Below the pieces are notes generated by a model that worked only from the letters and a program-made list of their open reading frames with translations, made no database searches and was not told where the DNA came from. From contig NZ_AJLK01000146.1 of NCBI RefSeq assembly GCF_000317205.1, forward strand, positions 1 through 46,343: DNA of 46,343 bases, read 5' to 3'. The DNA comes from Fischerella muscicola PCC 7414 (GTDB taxonomy: Bacteria; Cyanobacteriota; Cyanobacteriia; Cyanobacteriales; Nostocaceae). Below, one piece after another: positions 23,903 to 32,949 of the stretch. A program made the translations under genes and the position numbers. Every line of letters starts with the position of its first letter. Position 1 is the first letter of the stretch.

Positions 23903-23930
23903 GGGTGTGTTAACGAAAGCTAGCACACCC
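23903..23930. terminator. Hairpin between convergent genes
   Basis: Stem GGGTGTG (23903-23909) with CACACCC (23924-23930), located between the ends of the DUF3291 gene and the convergent VOC gene. It has only short T/A tracts outside, so it is a weak, possibly bidirectional terminator. Confidence 0.45.
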
Positions 23931-23940
23931 TTCAAATTAA

Positions 23941-24336
23941 TTACCTCAGAGCATAGTTTTGGTTATATTCTACTAGCTCAATCTCATTACCATCGGGGTC
24001 ATTGACATAAATTCTATGCTTGGTTTCTGGTGCTGACATTGTGTAATACTCAATGCCTTTATCCTCAAGCAGCTTTTTCATGGTTTCGCCATCTTTAATC
24101 ACAAAACCAACGTGGTTTATGCCAGTGTTTTCGTAAGCATTATGGACACGTTCTTGATGATTTTCATCATTTAAAGCTAAATAAAATTGGCGATCACCAA
24201 GATGCATCCAACGACGACCATTAAATACACCTTCTGCACGTATGTACCAATCAGGAAACAAAGTTTGGTAAAAATTTCTGCTGTCGTCTATATTTTTACA
24301 AGATAGGTTAATGTGTTCAAAGCGAATAAAGTTCAT
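23941..24336 (-). CDS. VOC (glyoxalase/dioxygenase-fold) family protein
   Basis: 131 aa with two VOC modules: FEHINLSCKNIDDSRNFYQT at the start (metal His near residue 6), then GINHVGFVIKDGETMKKLLE and the closing IYVNDPDGNEIELVEY with the ligand Glu. The start MNFIRFEHINLSC at 24336 is preferred over an ATG eight codons upstream (24360), since the family begins with this strand. It is unrelated in close sequence to the VOC gene at 10234. The reaction is unknown. It is convergent with the DUF3291 gene and about 80 bp downstream of the split ZIP gene, with which it could be co-transcribed. Confidence 0.86.
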   Translation of the reverse strand: MNFIRFEHINLSCKNIDDSRNFYQTLFPDWYIRAEGVFNGRRWMHLGDRQFYLALNDENHQERVHNAYENTGINHVGFVIKDGETMKKLLEDKGIEYYTMSAPETKHRIYVNDPDGNEIELVEYNQNYALR

Positions 24337-24416
24337 ATGTTTGTCCTTTGATTTGATCATAATTACGTCTTCATGTATTTCTCTTCATCACCACATAATT
24401 AATAATTGTTATCTTT

Positions 24417-25189
24417 TCACCCTAAGGTGATATCTAAAAACATCATGACTACAAAACCAATCATCACACCGATTGTTCCTTCTTTTTCTAAACCTTTGCG
24501 ATGAGATTCGGGAATAATTTCATCACTGATGACAAACAACATTGCTCCGGCAGCAAAAGCCATCGCCCAAGGCAAGATAAAGTTAGCAATACTCACTAAT
24601 CCAGCACCAATCAATCCACCAATTGGCTCAACTAAACCAGTCAACAAAGAAATCCATAAAGCATAATTTGTTGAATAACGCTCGGCAACCAAAGACAATG
24701 CTACAACTAAACCTTCGGGAATATTCTGTAAACCAATACCCAAGGCAACGGGAATTCCTTCTGTAATATTATGATTGCCAAAATTTACTCCCACAGCTAA
24801 ACCTTCAGGAAAGTTATGGATAGTAATTGCGCCAATAAATAGCCAAATTTTCTGCAAATTTGCACCATTACAGTTTTCTTTCCCCTTAAAAAAATGTTCA
24901 TGGGGTAAAAACTTATGGACTAGTTGCAAAAAACTCCACCTAATAGTATGCCAATGACAATAGTCAAAGCTGCATAGGGTTTGGATGCTCCTTGAGCAAT
25001 AGCTGCCTCGGTTCCCGGTAAAATCAATGAGAATGATGTCGCTGCTAACATCACTCCTGCACCAAAACCCAGCATGATTCCTTGTACTCGTTGCGTTAGA
25101 TTAATGGGTAACAAAATCGGTAAAGCACCTACTACTGTCGCCAGTCCCGCGCCTAAACTGGCGATCGCACCGATAACAAGGCTGTCCAT
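24417..25189 (-). pseudogene. ZIP-family metal transporter, frameshifted
   Basis: Divalent-metal (Zn/Fe-type) permease, split in two frames. The upstream part (25189 to 24920, 89 codons) has two or three membrane helices (IASLGAGLATVVGALPILLP; GIMLGFGAGVMLAATSFSLI) and reaches a TAG soon after LLGGVF. The downstream part (24929 to 24417, 170 aa) resumes with LQLVHKFLPHEHFF. It carries the TM4 motif HNFPEGLAVG and the TM5 motif QNIPEG, where the family usually has HNIPEG or similar. A run of six A at 24928-24933 (T on the coding strand) lies exactly at the break; one extra base would fuse the frames into about 260 aa, normal for GufA-type ZIPs. Could be pseudogene, sequencing error or slippage. 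Confidence 0.88.
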
Positions 25190-25279
25190 ATCTGGGATTT
25201 TTGATTTAACTGTTTTAATTAAATCATAGTCGTTATGAGTTTAAGTTGCAAGTCCCTTGTCGCCAAATCAGACTTAGAT

Positions 25280-28000
25280 TCAATTATTTATCGCTCCCCT
25301 GACTAAAATCACGGTACTGTCTACACCAGAGGCGATCGCTTCGGGAATATTCCCTTTCATGGCCTGTTGTAGCAATCCCTCGCGGGAAGCACCCAAAACA
25401 ACTACATCATAATGTTCGGTTTTTACTAGGTTGATTACTCCTTCGGTGACAGAATCTGCTTGCACGGGTGCAGCTACTACAGTGCTGGATGATTTCTGGC
25501 GACGGACAAGCATCCGAATAGCTTCTTCTAAAACTTTCATGTCTGGTTCTGATTCGGATGGTTTAAATACACGGGTGAGGCGGATTTTTGGGTCATTTCC
25601 AAGCGTTACCAAAGCAGGTAGTAATTTAATCGCTGCCCTAGCATTGGGACCGCCAGCCATTGGCACTAGCCAACTGTTGAATTGGGGAGGAGGGAGGGGG
25701 AGATGGGGAGATGGGGGAATGGGGAGATGGGGAGATGGAGAGTGAGAGAGGGGAGGAGTAGGGAAAAGATGAAGTAGGGAGAGTTTTTGATTATTGATGA
25801 TTGACTCTTGAGTTTTCCCTAACTTCACTAACACCATCTCACAAGTGGCTTGCCGAATTACCGTGTCCACAACATCACCAAAAATGCGACCAGGGGTGGA
25901 AGTGCTGCCCTTCCACCCCATGAGAATAAGATCAATGTGTCTTTCTTGGATTGTCTCTAAAATTGCATGGGCAATATCATGAGTAACTCGGATCTGGGTA
26001 TGCACCGGAATTTTCCATTTTTTGCCTAAAACTTCGGCGTTTCGCAGTAATCGCCGACTTTTGGCTGTCCTAACAGGTGTTTCGGCTGGAGAACTTTGAC
26101 GAGAAACAAGGATTACTTGCAGACATTCTATTTCGTAGTGACGATCGCGGGCGATCGCAGCTGCCATTTGTAAAAGTGTGGCGGCTGTTTCGGGGTTGGC
26201 AACTGGTACTAATAATCTACCTCTACCGATGCTAGGCGATCGCGTTTGATAAACAACGTAAGAAGGTTCTGGTTGTGGCCCGTGTTCTCTAGTTTGACAG
26301 TTGAGACTGTCGGCTTCTGCCCGAATAATATCAGCACGAGTGATGATACCAATGATTCTGCGCCCTTCTACTACTGGCAAGCGACTGATTTGATGACGAT
26401 CCAATAAATACAGCACATTGCTTAAATTATGGGTGGGCGTGACTGTCACTGGCTGCGGTGTCATGATTTCCCGTAGGGGAGTATCTTTTGCTAAGTTGCG
26501 ATCGCGTATTTTTAATAAATCAGTTTGGGTGACAATTCCTACCAATTTACCTTGTTCAACTACAGGAAATCCTCGATGGTGAGAACGAGAGAAAGCTTGT
26601 ACTACTTCTTCCACAGACATCTCTGCATCCAGGGTTTCCACCCGGCGCTGCATGACATCTTTTGCTGTTAACTTAGTCAATGCACCCTCAACGGGAGGTG
26701 CGTTTTCGATGTTGATGCCGCTTAAGTGTAAAAGTTTGGTATACAGCGATCCTGGCATCAGTTTGTCAGCAACCAGGTAGGATGTGACAGAGCCAATCAT
26801 TAAGGGTAACACCAGATTGAAATCTGTTGTCATTTCAAAGACAATCACGATCGCTGTGATTGGTACTTTCGAGACGGCACTAAAAAATGCTCCCATACCT
26901 GCCAAAGCATAGGTAGTTGGGGAACCTAATCCAAATAACTGGAATTCAACGACACCGACGATATAACCCAAACAAGAACCTAAAATCAAACTAGGCGCAA
27001 ATAACCCTCCTGGCGCCCCTGAGCCAAATGCTACCAAGGTTAAGAGAAATTGAACCAAAAAGGCGATCACTGCTATAGGTGCGTTGGCCTGACCAGCGAT
27101 CACAAATTCTCTTAATCCCGTATTATCACGGAAAGATGGTGGTAAAAAGGCAATTACTATACCTGAAATAAATCCAGCCAAAGCCACCCTGAGGGGTAAG
27201 CTAATATGTAATCTTCGATATATTTTGATACTTTCAATTAATCCACGATTAAATAATGCTGCCAGTAATCCTGCTAAAACACCCAAAACCAGGTAAAAAG
27301 GAATTTCTATAATCGAAAAACTGCTAGAAGATCGAGTTAATTCCAAGTTCAATAGCAAACTACGACCACCCAACAGACGGGAAACAACACCACCAATAAA
27401 TGAAGCAATGATTGCAGTTCCTAATGTTAGCCCCGATAAATCTTGAAGTAACTCTTCTACCACAAACAAAACACCAGCAATGGGCGCATTGAAAGCTGCT
27501 GCTAAACCTGCACCCGCACCAGCGGCAATCATTTGCCGTCGATGATCTGGGGATGTGGGAACCCAGCGACTCATCCCTGCTGCCAAACCAGCCCCGACTT
27601 GCACAGTCGGGCCTTGCCTACCTAAAGTGATTCCTGAAGCCAAAGCGATCATGGCACTGAGTAACTTCACAATTGCTACTCGCCACGAAAGCTTGACTGG
27701 TATATTAGCAAGAGAAGCTTTCACGTGGGGAATACCACTACCAGAAGCTTCTGGTGCTAATCTTTCTACCAATAATCCAGCCAGAAACCCGAAACCTAAA
27801 CCAACTGCTGGTAGGAATAGCCATGCTGGCAAAACTTGGGAACCATGAACTCGCCATGTTCCTAGCCATCCCGAACCAAATTTTAAGCATACAGCACAGA
27901 GGGCGGCAACTAGACCAATAATACAGGCTTCTGCGATCGCTAAACCTCTTCTTGGTTGCCAGACAGTGCGAATATACTGATTCAGAAAAGGGAGCGACAT
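25280..28000 (-). CDS. CLC chloride channel/transporter with CBS and two USP domains
   Basis: 906-aa inner-membrane protein. CLC domain about 20-430: GSGIPHVKA (anion-binding Ser), LGRQGPTVQVGAG and LFVVEEL (internal glutamate). The gating glutamate of GREGP is Gln129 here, which in characterised CLCs abolishes gating or proton coupling. Two CBS domains lie at about 448-560 (VMQRRVETLDAEMSVEEVV; IMTPQPVTVTPTHNLSNVLY), which usually bind adenine nucleotides. Two universal-stress-protein domains follow (GRGRLLVPVANPETAATLLQ; NSWLVPMAGGPNARAAIKLL), separated by a Pro/His/Ser-rich linker from a G-rich repeat. ATG 28000. The three-part architecture is found in cyanobacteria; its role in ion homeostasis is inferred. 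Confidence 0.93.
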   Translation of the reverse strand: MSLPFLNQYIRTVWQPRRGLAIAEACIIGLVAALCAVCLKFGSGWLGTWRVHGSQVLPAWLFLPAVGLGFGFLAGLLVERLAPEASGSGIPHVKASLANIPVKLSWRVAIVKLLSAMIALASGITLGRQGPTVQVGAGLAAGMSRWVPTSPDHRRQMIAAGAGAGLAAAFNAPIAGVLFVVEELLQDLSGLTLGTAIIASFIGGVVSRLLGGRSLLLNLELTRSSSSFSIIEIPFYLVLGVLAGLLAALFNRGLIESIKIYRRLHISLPLRVALAGFISGIVIAFLPPSFRDNTGLREFVIAGQANAPIAVIAFLVQFLLTLVAFGSGAPGGLFAPSLILGSCLGYIVGVVEFQLFGLGSPTTYALAGMGAFFSAVSKVPITAIVIVFEMTTDFNLVLPLMIGSVTSYLVADKLMPGSLYTKLLHLSGINIENAPPVEGALTKLTAKDVMQRRVETLDAEMSVEEVVQAFSRSHHRGFPVVEQGKLVGIVTQTDLLKIRDRNLAKDTPLREIMTPQPVTVTPTHNLSNVLYLLDRHQISRLPVVEGRRIIGIITRADIIRAEADSLNCQTREHGPQPEPSYVVYQTRSPSIGRGRLLVPVANPETAATLLQMAAAIARDRHYEIECLQVILVSRQSSPAETPVRTAKSRRLLRNAEVLGKKWKIPVHTQIRVTHDIAHAILETIQERHIDLILMGWKGSTSTPGRIFGDVVDTVIRQATCEMVLVKLGKTQESIINNQKLSLLHLFPTPPLSHSPSPHLPIPPSPHLPLPPPQFNSWLVPMAGGPNARAAIKLLPALVTLGNDPKIRLTRVFKPSESEPDMKVLEEAIRMLVRRQKSSSTVVAAPVQADSVTEGVINLVKTEHYDVVVLGASREGLLQQAMKGNIPEAIASGVDSTVILVRGAINN
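25681..25760. repeat. In-frame low-complexity repeat inside the CLC gene
   Basis: Purine-rich GGGGAGATGGGGAGATGG units, coding in the minus sense for Ser/Pro/His/Leu-rich residues between the two USP domains. Related in composition to the inserts in lysC and lysA but without their 26-bp core. Confidence 0.8.
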
Positions 28001-28593
28001 AGCAATTAAAAATTAAAAATTAAAAGTTGAAATGTTAAATACAGCACATCATTGCTAATTTTGTAAGTAATTCTTACTCTTTTGCAGTTACACAGCAATT
28101 TATCCATAGAGGGATAGAGTTTCGTATTTTAGATATTTATAGGGAAAATTCTAACTTTTTACGCAACTTTTAAAACTTAGAGTAATTGGCGTAGACGCGT
28201 TCCCCAACAAAAGCATGTGGTATTACCTGGCGTAGACGTGTAAGCAACTTCTCGCAGAATACCCGTAGACGCGCAGCGGTGAAGGGAGTCGCAGTCTTGG
28301 ACGCCACGTGACGTCAGGTACTTTATGCCGGGGAAAGAGTCCACCCTTCGGGTTCAGCAGTCCCCCTACCCTGACCTTATGCCCTCCGGGTACTCTTCGA
28401 GAAGCCGGGCTTCAAGGTAGAGTAGGGCTTCTCGGAAAGAGATGCTCACCTTTACAAAATCTTTATCAAAATGCCTGATTATTACTGATATGTGTAACCG
28501 TGATTCCGAAATGCTGTATCTTCAACTAGTAACTAGATATAATACTCACCAAAGTTCAGGTTAACCCTCTTTATTCTATCAACTTTATTACTT
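28001..28593. other. Divergent intergenic region with modular repeat
   Basis: 593 bp between the CLC gene and the COP23 gene. From about 28190 to 28445 it holds a modular G/C-rich repeat: TAGACGCG words, block alpha GTCGCAGTCTTGGACGCC (28288-28305) and block beta (28381-28413), both shared with 14215-14465. The remainder is AT-rich and should contain both promoters; no clear element is seen. No ORF. Confidence 0.8.
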
Positions 28594-29181
28594 ATGAAGC
28601 TGGGGTTATTTAATCAAGGTTTGACAAAGGTAGTAGTCACCTCGCTGGCGACACTCACCACCGCTACAATCATTCATCAGCCAACTTACGCCCAAGGTAC
28701 AAGCTTCTACTGTGGTACGAGTAAATACCGTAATCAAAGTGTACCTGCAACTTTTGCTCGTACTCAAGATGGTAGAAATGTGGCAATGATTCGCTGGTTA
28801 CACACCAACTACTTTTCATCAAATTGGACTCCGCAAGTGCGTTGTCAAGAAGTAGCCCGCAGATTTCAAAAAAATTATGATAATGGGATGCTCAGACGTA
28901 TAAACACTGGGACACTCAAAGGACAACCGGTTGTATGTGCCGCCATCAAACAAAGTGATCCTTGTACGGACAGTACTTTGTTATTCACTCTCAACCGTAA
29001 TGTCAATCCAGAAAAAGCTTTAAAAATGCTCATGGATCGTCGTGGTTTGGCATCTGGAAACGCGTTCGTATCTAGAGGCAAAAAAAATAATAGTCCGTTT
29101 AGCGTTGAATTTGATAGTTATATTCAAGGTGCTACTGTTGAATCAAGTAATCCTAATCCGGAAAACAGTAGCACACCCTAA
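28594..29181 (+). CDS. COP23-domain secreted protein
   Basis: 195 aa. N-terminal signal peptide (MKLGLFNQGLTKVVVTSLAT ... YAQG, cleavage near residue 34). The rest matches the COP23 pattern (circadian oscillating protein of cyanobacteria): FYCGTSKYRNQSVPATFART, IRWLHTNYFS, RCQEVARRFQKNYDNGMLRR, then GQPVVCAAIKQSDPCTDSTL. Four cysteines are placed as in the family and may form two disulfides in the periplasm. NVNPEKALKMLMDRRG is another family segment. The function is unknown. It is followed 101 bp later by a trypsin-like protease gene in the same direction, a pairing that suggests a common envelope pathway. Confidence 0.9.
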   Translation: MKLGLFNQGLTKVVVTSLATLTTATIIHQPTYAQGTSFYCGTSKYRNQSVPATFARTQDGRNVAMIRWLHTNYFSSNWTPQVRCQEVARRFQKNYDNGMLRRINTGTLKGQPVVCAAIKQSDPCTDSTLLFTLNRNVNPEKALKMLMDRRGLASGNAFVSRGKKNNSPFSVEFDSYIQGATVESSNPNPENSSTP

Positions 29182-29282
29182 TGGGTTTATAATTAGGTAA
29201 TTATGTAGTCAATATTGCTAAGTTTTTATTAAGTGTTCACAGACTTGAATTTTCCAACCCCTATAAAAAGGGGCAATGGCAA

Positions 29283-30071
29283 ATGAAATGGCACAACCAA
29301 AAGTCAGTAACATTGGTTACTGGCTTGTTATTTATAATTTGTGTATCGGCAGTATATCTGAGATATTCGCCAAAGTGTACCAATATTAACTGTAACAGTC
29401 TAAACACTACGCAGCAAAATCGATTGTCAATAGAACAAATACGCCATACAGCTCAAGCTATGACTGTGAAAGTGATGTCAAAAGAATTCTTAGGTTCAGG
29501 AATTCTGCTAAAAAAGCAAGACTCAGTTTATACAGTTTTGACTAACGCCCATGTATTGCGTGCTGATGATCCTCCCTATCGGATTCAAACACCGGATGGG
29601 CGGATCTGGTCTGCGAATTTGCTGGCAAATGTCAAGTTTGGCACTAATGATTTAGCAATATTACAGTTTCGTAGCCTAGATAGAAATTATACTGTGGCAT
29701 CCATAGCTTTTAACACTGCCATAGGTGATGAAGTATTTGCTGCTGGATTTCCCTATGGAGATGACGGAAAAGACAAAGGCTTTACCTTTACAACTGGTAA
29801 AGTAGCACTAATATTACCGAAGGCTTTAGAAGGTGGTTATCAAATTGGCTACACAAATGATATTCAAAAAGGTATGAGTGGAGGGCCACTCCTCAATCAT
29901 CAGGGTGAAGTAGTCGGTGTGAATGGAATGCACGCATATCCTTTGTGGGATATTCCTTCAGTATTTGCTGATGGTTCCGAAGCAGATCAAAAATTGCATG
30001 AACAGATTGTTCGCCTAAGTTGGGCTGTGCCGGCGGAGAAATTTACGTTTAGAAAAAAGATAGGACAATGA
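29283..30071 (+). CDS. Trypsin-like serine protease, membrane-anchored
   Basis: 262 aa. An N-terminal hydrophobic segment (VTLVTGLLFIICVSAVYL, about 9-26) acts as signal anchor. The S1-type chymotrypsin fold shows a complete triad: TNAHV (H90), TNDLAI (D123) and GMSGGP (S199), plus the oxyanion region. No PDZ domain is present, unlike DegP/HtrA. It likely works in the periplasm or lumen. A short hairpin CCCCTATAAAAAGGGG lies just before the start (about 29259-29274); the GGGG may double as ribosome binding site. The gene ends one base before the convergent kinase gene. Substrate unknown. Cyanobacteria often keep such protease genes beside COP23 and Ser/Thr kinase genes. Confidence 0.9.
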   Translation: MKWHNQKSVTLVTGLLFIICVSAVYLRYSPKCTNINCNSLNTTQQNRLSIEQIRHTAQAMTVKVMSKEFLGSGILLKKQDSVYTVLTNAHVLRADDPPYRIQTPDGRIWSANLLANVKFGTNDLAILQFRSLDRNYTVASIAFNTAIGDEVFAAGFPYGDDGKDKGFTFTTGKVALILPKALEGGYQIGYTNDIQKGMSGGPLLNHQGEVVGVNGMHAYPLWDIPSVFADGSEADQKLHEQIVRLSWAVPAEKFTFRKKIGQ

Positions 30072-30072
30072 T

Positions 30073-31524
30073 CTAATTAATTTCAAAAGATTTGATCATT
30101 TCATTCACGGTTTTAATAAATTCATCATAATCATCTACCGCTGCTGTATAAGTAATTATGTATGCTTTATCGCCTTTTAAAGTCCAAATTTGTAAATTTT
30201 TTAACTTAGTATCCTCGTCTTTACCTGTGTAGATGATCTGATTTGCTTGTTTGAATGCCAAAGTTGTTGAACTCGTATTTATAATTTGGGCTTCTGGCAG
30301 AGTATTTTTAATTTCATCAACAAATAATTTTTTAGACTCAGCTAATGTTCCAGAAAACTTCTCAATATCTACATTTAACTTTTCTTGGAATTTATCTGTA
30401 TCACTTTGTCTTGGAGATATAAACGTTACTACTTCAGTAACGCCTAAAACATCAATTTCTTTGATTTGTAGCTGCCAACTGGCTGGATATTTGATTTTTA
30501 TACCATAATTAGAATTCTCATAGGGTATAAACTTTTCTGGTTCCTGCCCAGGTCGAATTGCTATAACTACACTAGCAAGCACTGCAACTATGCCTACAGG
30601 AATTAACCATTTCCAACCAGATGTGGAAGAACGAAGTTTCAGAATCGATGGGAGTCTTGTTTGCCCCTGTGTAAAAGTGTGATTTGAGTGTGAGATTTGT
30701 CTTAGTGCTTGTAGTGCTGAATCCGCTGACTGATAACGTCCACCGAAGTGATAGCGTACCATTCTATCTAGAATATTAGCTAGCTCAGGGCTAACCCGCG
30801 CTTGGTCACGCCAAACAATTTCTCCAGTTTGGGGGTCTCTTGGTAGTTTGCTTCCTTGGGAAGGGTCAGGATATATGCCTGTTAAGGCTTGGATACCAAT
30901 CACTCCTACGGCATAAACATCGCTGCTAAATTGTGGTTCACCAGCTGCTTGTTCACTGGGCATGTAGCCAAGAGTACCAATAGCCACGGTGACAGTTTGT
31001 CCCTGTTGATTAACTTCCAGACCTCTGACCTTTTTCACCGCACCAAAATCAATCAGGACAATTTTTCCGTCTTGTCGTCGCATGATATTGGCAGGTTTAA
31101 TATCTCTGTGAATTACTCCTTGACGATGGACAAAGGCTAAAACTTCTAGGATTTCCGTCAACAGCTTAATTGTCTCGGCTTCAGTTAGTCTATTAGCTAA
31201 TGGAGGTAATTCTTGCCTGAGGTCGTGACCTTCAATAAATTCTTGTACTAAATAAAATTCTTGATTCTCTTCAAAATAAGCTAAAAGACGCGGAATTTGG
31301 TCATGATTGCCTAATTCTTCTTGAATTTCTGCCTCTTGCTTAAAGAAGCGTTGTGCTATCTGTAGAGTATTCGGGTCGTTAGTTCTTGGTTTTAGCTGCT
31401 TAACCAGACACTTAGGATTACCCGGGCGGTCGGTGTCACACGCGATGTAAGTAGCCCCAAATCCTCCTCCTAATCCCAGTTGTTGGACAATTTGGTAACG
31501 TCCACGAAGCTTGTGACCCAACAT
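30073..31524 (-). CDS. Ser/Thr protein kinase with PsbP-like C-terminal domain
   Basis: 483 aa. PknB-like kinase domain at about 10-275: GLGGGFGATY (glycine loop, one substitution from GxGxxG), VKQL (Lys42), VIHRDIKPANIM (catalytic D141), LIDFGAVK (D159) and GTLGYMPSEQ (activation loop). A juxtamembrane region and one membrane helix follow at about 310-328 (LIPVGIVAVLASVVIAI). The extracytoplasmic tail FIPYENSNYGIKIKYPASWQ ... resembles the PsbP/Mog1-like fold used as a sensor in cyanobacterial kinases. ATG 31524 with ribosome site AAGGTGA is preferred to GTG 31533. The product is probably a membrane receptor kinase; its signal and substrates are unknown. Confidence 0.93.
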   Translation of the reverse strand: MLGHKLRGRYQIVQQLGLGGGFGATYIACDTDRPGNPKCLVKQLKPRTNDPNTLQIAQRFFKQEAEIQEELGNHDQIPRLLAYFEENQEFYLVQEFIEGHDLRQELPPLANRLTEAETIKLLTEILEVLAFVHRQGVIHRDIKPANIMRRQDGKIVLIDFGAVKKVRGLEVNQQGQTVTVAIGTLGYMPSEQAAGEPQFSSDVYAVGVIGIQALTGIYPDPSQGSKLPRDPQTGEIVWRDQARVSPELANILDRMVRYHFGGRYQSADSALQALRQISHSNHTFTQGQTRLPSILKLRSSTSGWKWLIPVGIVAVLASVVIAIRPGQEPEKFIPYENSNYGIKIKYPASWQLQIKEIDVLGVTEVVTFISPRQSDTDKFQEKLNVDIEKFSGTLAESKKLFVDEIKNTLPEAQIINTSSTTLAFKQANQIIYTGKDEDTKLKNLQIWTLKGDKAYIITYTAAVDDYDEFIKTVNEMIKSFEIN

Positions 31525-31728
31525 TACGTTCACCTTACATGCTAATAAGTTTAGAAGTTATGACTAAAAGCGTCTATGTGTTGATGTTATCTTGACATAG
31601 TTTGACACTTATACGATAAAAGTACCAGCAGCAGTTTTTGACGCACAATATTCAGGAAGTTTTTAGATTTATCGTCAAAAATAGGAGTGTAGGGGCTACC
31701 CTCATACCCTTACAAACTTCTTCGGTCA

Positions 31729-32760
31729 TCAACACAACCCACGACCTGTTAGCAAGTAAACTACAAAAGTCCCCAGCCAGTGACTACTAGAATAGTGTTC
31801 ACTGACGGCATCGATTGTGCTACTTTGACGATGTAGAACAGCAGCAGCACGAAGAGTTTCTATTCGAGGATCTGTATCAGGCAAACCAAAGATTATTCCT
31901 TCAAGCATCCAAGCGCGACTAAGATTTAAACCATGAAAATGAGATTGTAAATAGTCTTGAGGATTAGTTACTTTTATGGGTTGTAACCAATCTACTGACT
32001 CATCGACAGGTAATTGTGGCAGAAAATCAGTAAGCCAGTTGGCAAAATCTGTTGGTGAAAGAATTCGCCGCACCAGATCAGCTTCCGCCAGGCAGGGAGA
32101 GATAAAATCATAGCTCAATGGTTCAAAATGCAATGGATAATTTTGATCGCTCAAATAAAATTTTTGTGCTTTGTTATCAATCAAATTAGCAAAGTTATCA
32201 TTTTTGCTGATTCGTGTCCAATCCATAATTAAACCAAGTGCAAACGCTGTTTGACTATGCGTACCTGTGCGGTTGGGTAGTTCAAGGTTTTGCAGCCAAC
32301 GATGTAAGTTATCTACAACCAAGGTTTCTAGGGGTTCTAACACAGTTAGCCATTCTTTGGCTTGGGTATCATTCCATTCACGCAGTTCCGCAGCCAGTTG
32401 TAATAGCCATGCAAAACCATAGGGACATTCAAAGTAGGGATGTTTGTGTAGATGGGCAATTTCCCCTTGAATTTTTTCGGGTGTGAAACTTTGAGTAAGG
32501 GCTTCCCTCACTGTTGTCTGAAAGGAGGCTTCAGGAAAATAACGAGTTAGACGTGCGAGTAACCAATGTCCATGCACTGCTGAATGCCAATCCAAGCAAC
32601 CATAAAAAACAGGTGTTAATTCCCGTGGTGGCTTGATATCTTCATTGCTATCAAACCAGTAAATACCGCTATGGGGATACTCTTGATTGATACAGCTAAG
32701 TACCAATTGGACAAATTTTGCTGCGATCGCTAGGTCAATCTCCATAGCTTTGGTTTTCAT
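31729..32760 (-). CDS. DUF2891 family protein
   Basis: 343 aa, all-helical, soluble. DUF2891 members look like alpha/alpha toroid proteins of unknown function. Seen: FVQLVLSCINQEYPHS near the start; FYGCLDWHSAVHGHWLLARL (conserved WHSAVHGHW); YFECPYGFAWLLQLAAEL; RTGTHSQTAFALGL; YDFISPCLAEADLVRR; HFHGLNLSRAWMLEGI; and the end HWLGTFVVYLLTGRG. All are typical. Start placed at MKTKAMEIDL (32760), though MEIDL at 32745 is possible. A longer frame to 32910 is open but reads through a terminator hairpin and begins with repeat-like residues, so it is rejected. Enzymatic role not established. Confidence 0.85.
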   Translation of the reverse strand: MKTKAMEIDLAIAAKFVQLVLSCINQEYPHSGIYWFDSNEDIKPPRELTPVFYGCLDWHSAVHGHWLLARLTRYFPEASFQTTVREALTQSFTPEKIQGEIAHLHKHPYFECPYGFAWLLQLAAELREWNDTQAKEWLTVLEPLETLVVDNLHRWLQNLELPNRTGTHSQTAFALGLIMDWTRISKNDNFANLIDNKAQKFYLSDQNYPLHFEPLSYDFISPCLAEADLVRRILSPTDFANWLTDFLPQLPVDESVDWLQPIKVTNPQDYLQSHFHGLNLSRAWMLEGIIFGLPDTDPRIETLRAAAVLHRQSSTIDAVSEHYSSSHWLGTFVVYLLTGRGLC

Positions 32761-32878
32761 GGTGACTAGTTTCGGTTGGTGGACAGGTTTAATTGTCGCT
32801 TTTATTAGCTTGATTTCTAGTAGGCGATCGCACACCGAAAAAGTCTGATAATTACTAAATTCAGCCCATCTAGGTCTA

Positions 32879-32900
32879 AAACCCCACTTGGTTGGGGTTT
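32879..32900 (-). terminator. Terminator after the M28 peptidase gene
   Basis: On the minus strand the arms AAACCCCA and TGGGGTTT enclose a six-base loop (ACCAAG) and a short TTTTA follows. It ends the peptidase transcript about 50 bp after its stop and lies upstream of the chosen DUF2891 start. Confidence 0.65.
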
Positions 32901-32949
32901 GATTCCACATACTACGTCCCTTCTGCCCTCTGATTTCTGCCCTCTGCCT

